Shown here piece by piece: positions 34,902-44,757 of a stretch of DNA of 64,000 nucleotides; the stretch's first letter is position 1; each line of letters starts with the position of its first letter. The stretch spans positions 1-64,000 of the forward strand of contig CAXXKK010000021.1 in the NCBI GenBank assembly GCA_963676845.2, written 5' to 3'. Both the position numbers and the translations under genes were made by a program. The DNA is from G963662675 sp963676845. Its GTDB lineage: Bacteria > Bacteroidota > Bacteroidia > Bacteroidales > Prolixibacteraceae. A model generated the notes under the pieces. The model worked only from the letters and a program-made list of their open reading frames with translations, had not been told where the DNA came from and made no database searches.

Positions 34902-36242
34902 ATGAAAAAGAAGATCTTTTTTAGTGGACTTTTCCTTCTACTTTTTGGTGCTGGTGTTTATCTAAACCAGCTACTCCCAATTGCCACAGGTTATTCCGCA
35001 AAAAACCTGGCTTCCGGGATATTTGTTGCTGGCCGTACTCAGGAATCAATTGAAGACATAGACCTAAATTTCTCCATCGTAAAATTTGTCAATAACAAAG
35101 TTGATTATGAAAAGAAGGAAGTAACCAGCAGTTTCCTTTGGAGAAAATCGAAAGCCATTTATATTGAAGGCTTTGGCTGTACCTTGGTTGAAGAATTTCC
35201 AGAGGAAGAAATTAGAAGCCGTCCTTACCAGGTCATCCCATCGTTACCCGAAAGTCCGGATACCATAGCATGGCCTATGGGGAATTTGATAACAGACTCC
35301 ATTCCACCAGGAATTAACATCAACAAGTTAAATTCGGCAGTTGAAAAAATTATGGCGGATACTATTCCATTTAAAGGGAACTTTGGGCTGATGGTACTTT
35401 ACAAAGGACAACAGGTTGCTGAAACTTATCAAAAAGGCTTTTCACCGGAGACAAGGTTTTTAAGTTGGTCTATGGCTAAAAGCTTCACCAATACCCTTAT
35501 TGGTATCCGAATAAAACAGGGGAAACTTGACCTGCAAAAACCCATAGATTTACCCGACTGGAGAAATGATGATCGCAAAAACATCACGTTAAACAATTTG
35601 CTTCAGATGAACAGCGGATTGGATTGGAACGAAAGCTACGGTAACCTTTCTGATGTAACAGTAATGCTTCATAAATTCGGAGATATGGGACAATATACTG
35701 CGAATCTTGGAGCTTTATATCCGACAGATTCTGTTTGGGTTTACTCCTCCGGAACAACCAATTTGGCAAACCTGGTTTTACGTCGTTCCTTTGATTCAGA
35801 TTCTGATTATTTTAAGTTTCCCCGTCAGGAGTTATTCAACAAATTAGGGATGAAAAGTGCCATCTTTGAAGTTGATGCCTCAGGGACTTTTGTGGGCTCT
35901 TCCTATTTATATGCGACACTTCGGGATTACGCCCGCTTTGCTTTGCTTTACCAAAATGATGGGAACTGGCTGGGCGAGCAAATTCTACCCAAAGATTGGG
36001 TTGACTATACGGTTCAGCCAGCAAATGGGTCGGATGGAAAGTACGGAGCTTTTTTCTGGCTAAATCGTTCAGGCGACCAACCCGATTCCCCTAAAGATAC
36101 TTATATGTGCAAAGGGCATGACGGACAGTTCATCTTCATTATTCCTTCAAAAGAATTAATAGTCATAAGAACCGGTTTTTCAAAAGATGGAGATTTTGAT
36201 TCAAACCTGATGCTCAAAGAAATCTTAAGCTGTTTGGAATAA
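34902..36242 (+). CDS. Serine hydrolase, beta-lactamase class C-like
   Basis: 446 residues from ATG 34902 (a TTG at 34893 gives three more). An N-terminal membrane anchor (FFSGLFLLLFGAGVYL) is followed by a family-specific region and the serine-beta-lactamase/penicillin-binding fold from about residue 155. SxxK is SMAK, the second motif is YSSGTTN and the third is HDG (GHDGQFIF). It could be an esterase, a D-aminopeptidase or an envelope peptidase; classical beta-lactamase activity should not be assumed. Confidence 0.88.
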   Translation: MKKKIFFSGLFLLLFGAGVYLNQLLPIATGYSAKNLASGIFVAGRTQESIEDIDLNFSIVKFVNNKVDYEKKEVTSSFLWRKSKAIYIEGFGCTLVEEFPEEEIRSRPYQVIPSLPESPDTIAWPMGNLITDSIPPGININKLNSAVEKIMADTIPFKGNFGLMVLYKGQQVAETYQKGFSPETRFLSWSMAKSFTNTLIGIRIKQGKLDLQKPIDLPDWRNDDRKNITLNNLLQMNSGLDWNESYGNLSDVTVMLHKFGDMGQYTANLGALYPTDSVWVYSSGTTNLANLVLRRSFDSDSDYFKFPRQELFNKLGMKSAIFEVDASGTFVGSSYLYATLRDYARFALLYQNDGNWLGEQILPKDWVDYTVQPANGSDGKYGAFFWLNRSGDQPDSPKDTYMCKGHDGQFIFIIPSKELIVIRTGFSKDGDFDSNLMLKEILSCLE

Positions 36243-36300
36243 AAAACCCAGAGTTAACTGGTAACCCCGGGAATTAGTATCTTGATATCTTCTATTTTAC

Positions 36301-37401
36301 TTATACAAAATCAGCGCCTTTGATCCTGTTAACATCCGTAACAAACTGGCGGATTTGTTGCTCATCTTCTTTACGGCAAATCAGCAAAGTTTCGTCCGAT
36401 TCAACAACAATATATCCATCCAAACCTTGTAAAACAGCAACTTTCCCATCGGGCATATTTACAATACTGTTTTTCGTATCGTACAGAAGGACTCCATCAC
36501 CGGAAACCGCATTGGCATCTTCATCTTTCTCCTTATTCTCATAGAGAGAACCCCAGGTTCCCAAGTCGCTCCACCCAAAATCGGCACACAATACGTAAAC
36601 ATTATCTGCTTTTTCCATAACACCGTAGTCAATGGAAATATTCTGACATTCCGAATACGTTTTGTTGATAAAATGAACTTCGTCCGGTGTTCCGTAAAGC
36701 TTTTCTCCCTTTTTAAATAAGTCTGCAACATCGGGCAAATAGGTATCAAATGCATTCATGATATTTTTAACCGACCAGATAAAAATTCCTGAATTCCAGA
36801 AAAACTCACCACTTTCCATGAAAATTTTGGCCATTTCCAGGTTAGGCTTCTCTGTAAATGTTTTTACTTTACATAGCTCATCATTATCACCTTGGCTGAT
36901 TTTTGAGTCTATCTGAATATATCCATAACCCGTTTCAGGTCTGCTGGGAGTAATCCCTAAAGTAAGCAATGCATCATTGTTACTTACAAAATCAAAACCA
37001 GTCTCAACATATTTTACAAATTCATCCTCTTTTAAAATCAAGTGATCAGAAGGAGCAACAATAACATTTGCATCCGGATTTATTGCTTTAATTTTACAAC
37101 TTGCATAAGCAATACAAGGAGCTGTATTTCTACGCAAAGGCTCCAACAAAACCTGATTCTCTGCTAATTCTGGCAATTGTTCAAGTACCAATTGTTTATA
37201 ATCGACGCTGGTTACCACGTAGAAATTCTCTACCGGACAAACCTTTTTTAACCGATCAAAAGTCATTTGGATAAATGTGCGACCCGTACCAAGGATATCC
37301 AGAAATTGTTTTGGCATTGAGCTTTTACTTAAAGGCCAAAACCTGCTTCCTACTCCCCCTGCCATGATCACACAATAATTATTTTTCATAGTTGTCTTCA
37401 T
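36301..37401 (-). CDS. manC: Mannose-1-phosphate guanylyltransferase
   Basis: 366 residues (362 if the internal MKNNYC at 37389 is used, which leaves a longer leader after the promoter box). The nucleotidyltransferase signature is GGVGSRFWPLSKSSMPKQF, with VAPSDHLI and ETGYGYIQ following. It makes GDP-mannose from GTP and mannose 1-phosphate for glycan synthesis. The C-terminal phosphomannose isomerase domain of bifunctional enzymes is absent. Confidence 0.93.
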   Translation of the reverse strand: MKTTMKNNYCVIMAGGVGSRFWPLSKSSMPKQFLDILGTGRTFIQMTFDRLKKVCPVENFYVVTSVDYKQLVLEQLPELAENQVLLEPLRRNTAPCIAYASCKIKAINPDANVIVAPSDHLILKEDEFVKYVETGFDFVSNNDALLTLGITPSRPETGYGYIQIDSKISQGDNDELCKVKTFTEKPNLEMAKIFMESGEFFWNSGIFIWSVKNIMNAFDTYLPDVADLFKKGEKLYGTPDEVHFINKTYSECQNISIDYGVMEKADNVYVLCADFGWSDLGTWGSLYENKEKDEDANAVSGDGVLLYDTKNSIVNMPDGKVAVLQGLDGYIVVESDETLLICRKEDEQQIRQFVTDVNRIKGADFV

Positions 37402-37416
37402 TTATAAGATGATTGT

Positions 37417-37424
37417 CAAATATA
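37417..37424 (-). promoter_or_regulatory. -7 box TATATTTG for manC
   Basis: Perfect TAnnTTTG on the minus strand, 15 bp before the longest manC start. Confidence 0.5.
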
Positions 37425-37575
37425 CCTATTTTGATTTTTATTAAATGGCCTGTTTCAAAATTACATAACATGGCAATAGGTATTAAAAAAATTCGTTTAT
37501 CATTTTCAACCTTCTTTTCTCATAATTTGTACCTTTATCAAACGTGCAAAAAGAAAAAAGTTCCTTATAAAGCAT

Positions 37576-38313
37576 ATGAATTTATTCTATCATATAGGCA
37601 GGTATTTCTCGCTGTTGTCCAAAGCTTTTTCAAAGCCTGAACGGACAAAAATATACCTTAAAAAACTTTTTCAGGAAATTGAAAGTCTTGGGATTAATTC
37701 CGTTGGTATTGTTGTGATTATATCAATCTTCATGGGTGGTATTATTACCATACAACTTGCTTATAACATGAGTAATCCTATTTTCCCATCCTACCTGGTT
37801 GGACTAGGAAACAGAGACACATTAATTCTAGAGTTTTCGTGTACCATCATGGGACTGATTATGGCTGGGAAGATTGGCTCCAACATATCATCCGAAATTG
37901 GAAGCATGCGTGTAACGGAGCAAATAGATTCATTGGAAATCATGGGTGTTAATCCGGCAGGCTATCTTATTCTCCCAAAAATAATTGCAGTTGTATTCAT
38001 TTCACCAATCTTATACATACTAAGTGTTGCCTTCGGTTTATTGGGAGGATTAATCGTAGGCCCTGCTTTAGGAGCCATCTCTGCTCCCGATTACATAGGT
38101 GGAATACAATATTTATTCAATTCATACTATGTGACAATTGCAATTGTAAAAACGTTGTTCTTTGGATTTTTAATTGCTTCCATTCCTGCATACTTTGGTT
38201 TTTATGTTGAAGGTGGAGCTTTTGAGGTCGGGAGTTCAAGCACCAAGGCGGTTGTAAGTACAAATATTGTGATTTTGATTGTTGACCTAGTATTAACCTT
38301 TTTGTTATTCTGA
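37576..38313 (+). CDS. mlaE: MlaE/YrbE family ABC permease
   Basis: 245 residues with five or so transmembrane helices. Landmarks are GIVVIISIFMGGIITIQ, ELERG-like EFSCTIMGLIMAGKIGSNIS and MRVTEQIDSLEIMGVNP. It is the inner-membrane permease of the phospholipid-transport complex that keeps outer-membrane lipid asymmetry. Its stop overlaps the mlaF start (TGATG). An mlaD gene is not nearby. Confidence 0.93.
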   Translation: MNLFYHIGRYFSLLSKAFSKPERTKIYLKKLFQEIESLGINSVGIVVIISIFMGGIITIQLAYNMSNPIFPSYLVGLGNRDTLILEFSCTIMGLIMAGKIGSNISSEIGSMRVTEQIDSLEIMGVNPAGYLILPKIIAVVFISPILYILSVAFGLLGGLIVGPALGAISAPDYIGGIQYLFNSYYVTIAIVKTLFFGFLIASIPAYFGFYVEGGAFEVGSSSTKAVVSTNIVILIVDLVLTFLLF

Positions 38314-39089
38314 TGATTCGAGTTGAAAATGTAAATAAAACTTTTGATGGCGGAAATACAGTTTTAAAAAATATTTCAACTGACTTTCACCCAGGACAGA
38401 CAAACCTGATTATTGGACGAAGTGGTTCTGGGAAAACCGTTTTATTAAAATCAATTGTAGGATTACATGAAGTTGATACCGGTAGCATCTTCTACGATGA
38501 CCGTGATTTTACACAAATGAAGATTAGTGAACGAAAGAAGTTACGCCAGGAAATGGGAATGGTTTTCCAGGGAGGAGCCTTATTTGACTCGCTATCCGTT
38601 GAAGAAAATGTGCGCTTCCCTCTGGATATGTTTACCAAACAAACTGCTCAAGAAAAACAAAAACGGGTTGATTTCTGCCTCGATCATGTAAATATTGAAA
38701 GGGAAGCTCACCGCCTGTTCCCTTCCGAAATATCCGGTGGAATGCAAAAACGAGTTGCTATTGCCCGGGCCATCGCCTTAAATCCCCGCTACTTGTTTTG
38801 CGATGAACCTAACTCCGGACTTGATCCGGTAACCGCCCTGGTTATTGATGATCTTATTCATGACATTACAGTAGAATTCAACATGACAACGATCATCAAC
38901 ACCCACGATATGAACTCGGTAATGGAAATTGGAGAAAAAATCCTTTTTATCAGTGAAGGTGAAATGACCTGGGAAGGAACAAAAGATGAAATTCTGTTCG
39001 CCAAAAACAAAAAGCTTGAAGATTTCGTTTTCGCAAATCAACAATACCGCCAAATCCGAGACCTAAAGATCAAAAACAACAAAGGTTAA
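38313..39089 (+). CDS. mlaF: MlaF-type ABC transporter ATP-binding protein
   Basis: 258 residues. Walker A is GRSGSGKTVL, Q-loop MGMVFQGGALFDSL, signature SGGMQKRVAIARA, Walker B YLFCDEPNSGLDP, and H-loop INTHD. It energises the MlaE permease. The last four bases overlap the porX stop region on the opposite strand, so the two transcripts converge. Confidence 0.95.
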   Translation: MIRVENVNKTFDGGNTVLKNISTDFHPGQTNLIIGRSGSGKTVLLKSIVGLHEVDTGSIFYDDRDFTQMKISERKKLRQEMGMVFQGGALFDSLSVEENVRFPLDMFTKQTAQEKQKRVDFCLDHVNIEREAHRLFPSEISGGMQKRVAIARAIALNPRYLFCDEPNSGLDPVTALVIDDLIHDITVEFNMTTIINTHDMNSVMEIGEKILFISEGEMTWEGTKDEILFAKNKKLEDFVFANQQYRQIRDLKIKNNKG

Positions 39090-40642
39090 ACCTTAGGAGA
39101 AAGTGTAATCACCGGAATAATCATTTCTTCCATCGAAATTCCTCCATGCTGGAATGTATCTCTGTAATACTGAACGTAATGGTTGTAATTATTCGGATAC
39201 GCAAAAAAGTCCTTATTCATCGCAAAAATAAACTTTGAACTTACATTTCTGCCAGGAAGATGTGCTTTCTCCGGATTTGTTATCTCGAAAACCTGCTTGG
39301 CATTATAGTTTAAGTTTCGTCCCAGTTTATAGCGCAAATTCGTAACGGTTTCTTTGTCTCCAATCACTTTTAAGGCATTATCAACTCGAATTGTTCCATG
39401 ATCCGTTGTAAGTACTACCTTCACATTATTCTCTGCAAGATTTTTCAGTAGTTCAAGCAGTGAAGAATGATTAAACCAGCTTAAGGTTAAAGAACGATAT
39501 GCTTTTTCATTGCTGGCCAGTTCTTTCATCATTTCCATTTCGGTGCGAGCATGAGACATCATATCTACAAAATTGAAGACCATCACCGATAAATCATGTT
39601 GAAGAATGTTGCCTAATTTATCAATAAGCTTTTTACCCGATTTCAAGCTTGTAATTTTTTCGAAATAAAGCTTTTCCTTTCGGCCCATCCTTTTCAGGTG
39701 CTCTTCCATCAACTCAATTTCATGCACGTTCTTGTTCCCTGCATTATCATCTTCTTCCCAATATTGAGGGTAAATTTTAGCAATTTCGGAAGGCATTAAT
39801 CCGGAGAAAATCGCATTGCGGGCATACATGGTTGCCGTTGGAAGAATACTATAATAAAGCTCTTCTTCTTCACTCAAATAATATTGGCTAATGACTTTGC
39901 TCAATACCTGAAACTGATCGTAGCGAAGGTTGTCAATCACCAAAACGAACACTTTTTCTTTTTTATCCAGTAAGGGAAAAACCTTTTTGCGAAAAATATC
40001 GGGCGACAACAACGGCTTATCTGAAGAATTCTTATCAAACCAGCTTAAGTAGTTGTTTTTTACGTAGCGGGCGAATGAATTATTTGCTTCTTCTTTTTGC
40101 ATTTTCAGCACCTCATCCATAGCCGAATCCTGGGACGAACTTAACTCAAGCTCCCAAAAAACCAATTTGCGGTAAATTTCTTTCCAGTCGTTATGATCCA
40201 ATCTTTCATTCAGGCGCATGCTGATTTTTGAAAACTCACTTTGGTAGTCCGAAGTAGTTTTGCGCGTCACCAGTTCCTGCTGATCGACATTCTTTTTAAT
40301 CGTCAAAAGGATTTGTTTCGGATTAACCGGTTTAATCAGGTAATCAGCGATTTTTGCACCAATTGCCTGATCCATGATGTTTTCCTCTTCACTTTTTGTA
40401 ATCATCACGACAGGAACATTGGGCTCAATGGTTTTTATCTCATTCAAAGTCTCCAGTCCGGTAAGTCCCGGCATATTCTCATCCAGGAAAATAATATCAA
40501 AATGACTTTCTTTCACCATTTCTATAGCATCGTCGCCATTGGTTGCTGTTGCCACTTCATAACCTTTTTGTTCTAAAAAGATGATGTGTGCCCGCAGAAT
40601 ATCTATCTCATCGTCGGTCCAAAGTATGCGTATTTTTTTCAT
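39086..40642 (-). CDS. porX: PorX: response regulator with PglZ-type phosphodiesterase domain
   Basis: 518 residues. The receiver domain (1-120) has the acidic pair WTDDE, phospho-acceptor Asp54 in IIFLDENMPG and Lys in YLIKPVNP. After a helical linker, the alkaline-phosphatase-fold PglZ domain (about 200-518) shows VIDNLRYDQ, ILPTATMYARNAIFSG, NFVDMMSHART and LTTDHGT, the expected zinc ligands. PorX acts with the kinase PorY and sigma factor SigP to control T9SS gene expression, and its output domain hydrolyses cyclic and linear oligonucleotides in studied members. porY is not in the window. porW lies upstream on the same strand. Confidence 0.94.
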   Translation of the reverse strand: MKKIRILWTDDEIDILRAHIIFLEQKGYEVATATNGDDAIEMVKESHFDIIFLDENMPGLTGLETLNEIKTIEPNVPVVMITKSEEENIMDQAIGAKIADYLIKPVNPKQILLTIKKNVDQQELVTRKTTSDYQSEFSKISMRLNERLDHNDWKEIYRKLVFWELELSSSQDSAMDEVLKMQKEEANNSFARYVKNNYLSWFDKNSSDKPLLSPDIFRKKVFPLLDKKEKVFVLVIDNLRYDQFQVLSKVISQYYLSEEEELYYSILPTATMYARNAIFSGLMPSEIAKIYPQYWEEDDNAGNKNVHEIELMEEHLKRMGRKEKLYFEKITSLKSGKKLIDKLGNILQHDLSVMVFNFVDMMSHARTEMEMMKELASNEKAYRSLTLSWFNHSSLLELLKNLAENNVKVVLTTDHGTIRVDNALKVIGDKETVTNLRYKLGRNLNYNAKQVFEITNPEKAHLPGRNVSSKFIFAMNKDFFAYPNNYNHYVQYYRDTFQHGGISMEEMIIPVITLSPKV

Positions 40643-40800
40643 TTTAATCCTTCTATAAAGTAAACTACAATTTCACCCGATTCGCTTTTCAATCTTTCTT
40701 TGAAAAACCTCAACTACAAAAAATCACGAAATCCAGGGCTTTTGATAATATAAACAAAAAACAACAGAAATAAGTATGTGTTTAACAAAGATTAACGAGA

Positions 40801-43800
40801 TTACCTGTTCAGGTAATAAGTCCGGTAATAATCCAAATATTCAGAAATGTCTTTTCGCTCCATCAAAATTGGATAATTTGTTTCTGATAGTGCAAAATTG
40901 CGGTAGTTTAATGCAGATAATGGATCATATACCTGATCATCCTGAACAATGCTTCTTAGGTAAGCCATACTGCTGTCTTTGCCATCAAAAGATGAAACCT
41001 TAAACATGATATTTTCCTCATCGAATGGAAGCTGTTCTTGCTGCAAGTTTTGGTCCGGATAATTGGCAGAATTAAATTCCAGGATTGAATTACTGACGCT
41101 TTCAATATCAACTTCATCCGCTGGAAGAATCAATACAAACGAATGTATCCCTGAAGTATCAATATTGTAAATTTCCGGTTCTTCTGGTTCCTGAACATTA
41201 TCAATTACGGGTTGTGAAGGTGTAACTTCTTCTTCCGGTGCTTCAGGACTGGTAGATTCTTCCGGTTGAGAAACAGCATCTAAGTATCCGCCACCGAGAT
41301 AGAAATCACGGAAGAAATCCATGTATGCGTTCATATCTTCATCTTCAACCAAGGTATTCAGGTTCTCATCCGAGATAATAAAATTTCGATAACTACGCTC
41401 TCCAAATTCCTCATAAAGGTCTCTGTTAGTAATAACATTCCTGAAATAAGTCATGGCCTCATCGATTGTTGAAATCGGACTGATAACCATAAGCTTATAA
41501 TCACCAAATGATTGTTGTTCCACGGAAAGATTTAAGCCTTCATTCTCAGAAAGGTTATACTCAACGAAATCATCGATAACAGTTTGCATATTAAATGAGG
41601 CATCCTGAACGGCAATCACAAAATTCTGAGATGCACGGCTGTCCCTAGTAAATGAAGCAACTCCTGTTTCGGCTTTCACAACCACATAAGAACCTCGCTC
41701 TTCAATTCTGTTTTCTTCTTCACGAGCTTGTTCCATTAACTCTTCCGGATCAGGAAGCTCATCTTCCGGGAAATCGCTACCAATAAAACGACTGTAATTT
41801 AATACAAAGAATTTCAGATAATCAGTAATACTCTTATCTGCCAAAATTTCCCGGTAATTGTAGGACGAAACAACAAAGTTGGCATAATCAATTCCTTCTA
41901 AAGTTTGGAAAACCTCGCGTTTTCGAATAATCGACCGAAAATATATCAAGGCCTGTTCTTTATCCGCTAAGGAACGAATAACCAACAACCCTGTTCTGGA
42001 GTTAAGATTTTCAGTTTCAACGTCAAAATCTATTCGGGTATAGTGGTCAATGTTATAGTTTGCAATATCAAATTTCAATCGGTTTATATCAATATCTGCC
42101 GATCTGGGATAAGAAATTACAAAATAATGAAGCAGTTCCTCATCATATGAAAATTTACCACCAAACTCATCATTCTCTGCCTGCTCTTCCAAGAAGACCT
42201 CTTCATTTTGAATTTCATCATTCAAATAACCCATTGCTACTAATTGCTGATAGTTAACAAGGGTACTATCCTGAATGAGCTCATATATATCCTCGGCCAA
42301 TGGCGTTGTTGCACTTTCCGGGTAAGTTGAAATATAGCTTTGCAACTGTGCCCCAAAAGTTTCCAAATCGGATTGAGCACCATCTCCAATAGTTTTAATA
42401 AAAGCAGCTTTGGGAAGAAGCAAACTATCCGGCTCCATATTGATCACCTGTTTTGCAATCATTCCTGCATCTACGTATTTGCCTTTCTGGTATAAGTTGA
42501 ATGATTCCTGATAAAGATTATTCAGACTATCATTAAAAGCTTCCAATTCAATAAAGTAGTTTGGATTGATCAAATATTTGGCATATTTGCTTTCCGGATA
42601 ATCATTTATAATTAGATTTCTGTAATAATTTGATCTTTCCGTATTCCCTATTTTCTGATAAAGGTCCCAAAGCTCAAAACATGCTATAAGGTGATAACTG
42701 CTGTTTTCATATCTTTCCAGCAAATCAACATACCTCATAATTGCATTGTCATAATCATCAAAATCTTCTTCGAAAATGCGCCCGGCATTGTATAATGCAT
42801 CCCTAATTTTTTGATGCGATTCCCTCATCTCTTCATCTGTAAAAGGAATATTCTGGGTATAGTACTCCCGGCTCAAAAAATCATCGGTTTGAGTTTCCAC
42901 TACTTCTTCTGATGTTGATTCTTCTGAAGTTTCTTCTCCATCTAAATCATCCATCTCAAAATTAGATGAACTCTTATTACTTCGTCTCCAATCATCTTCC
43001 AATCGGCGTTCTCCCCATAATTGCTCGAATTGCGTTTTTCCATAATTGATCATGGAATTATTATAGAAATACCATCCTGAGCTTTGGTTTTGCTGATTTA
43101 ATCGTTGATTCTGATAATTATAATAACCACCTGTACCCGATTGGCTTTCCTGCTGCCTGTTCAATTCTGCCTGTCTTTCCGAAATCCATTTGTCAATCAA
43201 AGCATCCCTTTCTCCTTCATCCATTAACCCCAAATGTTGAAGGCTATCTTCCCTTTCAACGGTGTATAAATTATCAGTTAAATTTGTTAGGCTTGTATAG
43301 CTTTTTTCAATTTCATCGTAGCGTGGATAGTTATAATCAATAACTAACATAGCACTATCGTAGTAACTCTGTGCCCCCAGATAATCTCCATCTGCAAAAT
43401 AAATATCTGCCAAAGTCAGGCTCGACAAAGCCCTTTGGAAATCATTACTTACACTCTTTGCAACAGACTTTCTATAATTATCAATAGCAAGGGTTTTATT
43501 GCCTTCTTTTAAATAGATATTTCCGAAAGCATAGTAAATCTGATCCTGAAATTCCACATTCTTATCATCATTCAGCATCTTCTGAAGGTCTTTGATCAAA
43601 TCCTCCGGATCTTGGTTTCCTGAGAAACTTTCCGTTTCATTAATCCGCGCATTAAAAGCCATTTCATAATCCGGATTCCTTTTTATGACATCCCGGAAAG
43701 TCTGCATAGCAAGCTCATCCTGCTCTGTTTCCTGGTACAACTGAGCCAGAATATAGGTATAACGAATTTTATCTTTTCTGCGGTGAGTTTTATCAATAGC

Positions 43801-44493
43801 TGCTCTTAAATAAGGAATAGCTTCATCATATTGGTTTTGTTGAATGTAATAATCGGCAACAGCCAATGAGAAATCATCGTCCAGCTTTGAGGGAAAACCT
43901 TCAGAAGCATCAACAGTTTCAATCATTTCCAAGGCATCCAAATATCGACCGGCATCGGTGTATGTACGAATTAACCAAACGTATGCCTCGTAAACCGTTT
44001 TTTCTTCTTCAAAATTCCGAATTACATAAGTGAAATTTTTTATTGCAGATGAATAATTTTTCTGGTAATAATAAGCCTTACCCATTAAAATGTAACTATC
44101 ATCTACCCAGTTATTATACTCATCTTTACTCGCTAATCTTCGATCTGCATTGGATCTAATCCTTCTACGCTTGGGTTTTACTGTAATGGAATGGACATTT
44201 ATTAATTCAATCGATTTCTCAATCGCAACATTCATATATGATGAAGCCATAGCCTCTGTGCCTGGCTCACTTGATTTGAAAATTGGAAGCAACTTGGTAA
44301 AATCATTTTCAACTGAAGAATTAATCCTGTCAACTCCCTGAAGCATACTTTGTGTCCCATTAAAATACAAATTATAATGAGATGTGATATTATGATAACT
44401 TCTTGTTACCCAAGTGTTTTTATTCGTTGAACAAGCACTTAGTATAAGAAGCAAAAAGAAAACGAAGAATCTATGTTGTAAAAATTTTTTCAA
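40801..44493 (-). CDS. porW: PorW/SprE-like T9SS TPR lipoprotein with three C-terminal repeat modules
   Basis: 1230 residues, longer than the roughly 600-900 usual for PorW/SprE. The lipobox is ILSAC at residue 21. The N-terminal part with YHNITSHYNLYFNG is the PorW/SprE signature, followed by TPR repeats (DSYILMGKAYYYQKNYSSAI, LADIYFADGDYLGAQSYYDS). A Gln/Asn-rich linker is in the middle. The C-terminal third holds three related modules of about 120 residues, each ending in a YxNFxxSxxN and YLDFFRxxY-type stretch, separated by acidic Pro/Glu linkers. PorW is an outer-membrane lipoprotein needed for T9SS assembly and gliding. Confidence 0.88.
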   Translation of the reverse strand: MKKFLQHRFFVFFLLLILSACSTNKNTWVTRSYHNITSHYNLYFNGTQSMLQGVDRINSSVENDFTKLLPIFKSSEPGTEAMASSYMNVAIEKSIELINVHSITVKPKRRRIRSNADRRLASKDEYNNWVDDSYILMGKAYYYQKNYSSAIKNFTYVIRNFEEEKTVYEAYVWLIRTYTDAGRYLDALEMIETVDASEGFPSKLDDDFSLAVADYYIQQNQYDEAIPYLRAAIDKTHRRKDKIRYTYILAQLYQETEQDELAMQTFRDVIKRNPDYEMAFNARINETESFSGNQDPEDLIKDLQKMLNDDKNVEFQDQIYYAFGNIYLKEGNKTLAIDNYRKSVAKSVSNDFQRALSSLTLADIYFADGDYLGAQSYYDSAMLVIDYNYPRYDEIEKSYTSLTNLTDNLYTVEREDSLQHLGLMDEGERDALIDKWISERQAELNRQQESQSGTGGYYNYQNQRLNQQNQSSGWYFYNNSMINYGKTQFEQLWGERRLEDDWRRSNKSSSNFEMDDLDGEETSEESTSEEVVETQTDDFLSREYYTQNIPFTDEEMRESHQKIRDALYNAGRIFEEDFDDYDNAIMRYVDLLERYENSSYHLIACFELWDLYQKIGNTERSNYYRNLIINDYPESKYAKYLINPNYFIELEAFNDSLNNLYQESFNLYQKGKYVDAGMIAKQVINMEPDSLLLPKAAFIKTIGDGAQSDLETFGAQLQSYISTYPESATTPLAEDIYELIQDSTLVNYQQLVAMGYLNDEIQNEEVFLEEQAENDEFGGKFSYDEELLHYFVISYPRSADIDINRLKFDIANYNIDHYTRIDFDVETENLNSRTGLLVIRSLADKEQALIYFRSIIRKREVFQTLEGIDYANFVVSSYNYREILADKSITDYLKFFVLNYSRFIGSDFPEDELPDPEELMEQAREEENRIEERGSYVVVKAETGVASFTRDSRASQNFVIAVQDASFNMQTVIDDFVEYNLSENEGLNLSVEQQSFGDYKLMVISPISTIDEAMTYFRNVITNRDLYEEFGERSYRNFIISDENLNTLVEDEDMNAYMDFFRDFYLGGGYLDAVSQPEESTSPEAPEEEVTPSQPVIDNVQEPEEPEIYNIDTSGIHSFVLILPADEVDIESVSNSILEFNSANYPDQNLQQEQLPFDEENIMFKVSSFDGKDSSMAYLRSIVQDDQVYDPLSALNYRNFALSETNYPILMERKDISEYLDYYRTYYLNR

Positions 44494-44700
44494 CCCATCA
44501 TATTTTGCACTGTTAGGATAAACTGAATAAATCCAATATTATTGCTTTTACCGAATAAAAAGCTAAAACAGAAAAACTCAGTGTTACTGGCTGTTTTCAA
44601 GATAATTAATAAAAAACGGAACCAGTTTCCACACAATCAAATTTAAGCTTACAATAATACAAAAAAGCATGCAATAACACAGGTAGTTTAAAGCGAGGAT

Positions 44701-44737
44701 AAAAAACAAAAGCTTTCCGGTATATGGAAAGCTTTTG
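44701..44737 (-). terminator. Terminator after mrp
   Basis: CAAAAGCTTTCC pairs perfectly with GGAAAGCTTTTG over 12 bp; on the minus strand six T residues follow. It ends the ricT-gldH-trmB-atl-mrp run. Confidence 0.88.
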
Positions 44738-44757
44738 AAAACTTATTTTGTATTTGA

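Noticed and set aside
34902..36242. Antibiotic-resistance beta-lactamase
   Set aside because: Membrane-anchored serine hydrolases with this motif set are mostly esterases or peptidases, and nothing else suggests resistance.
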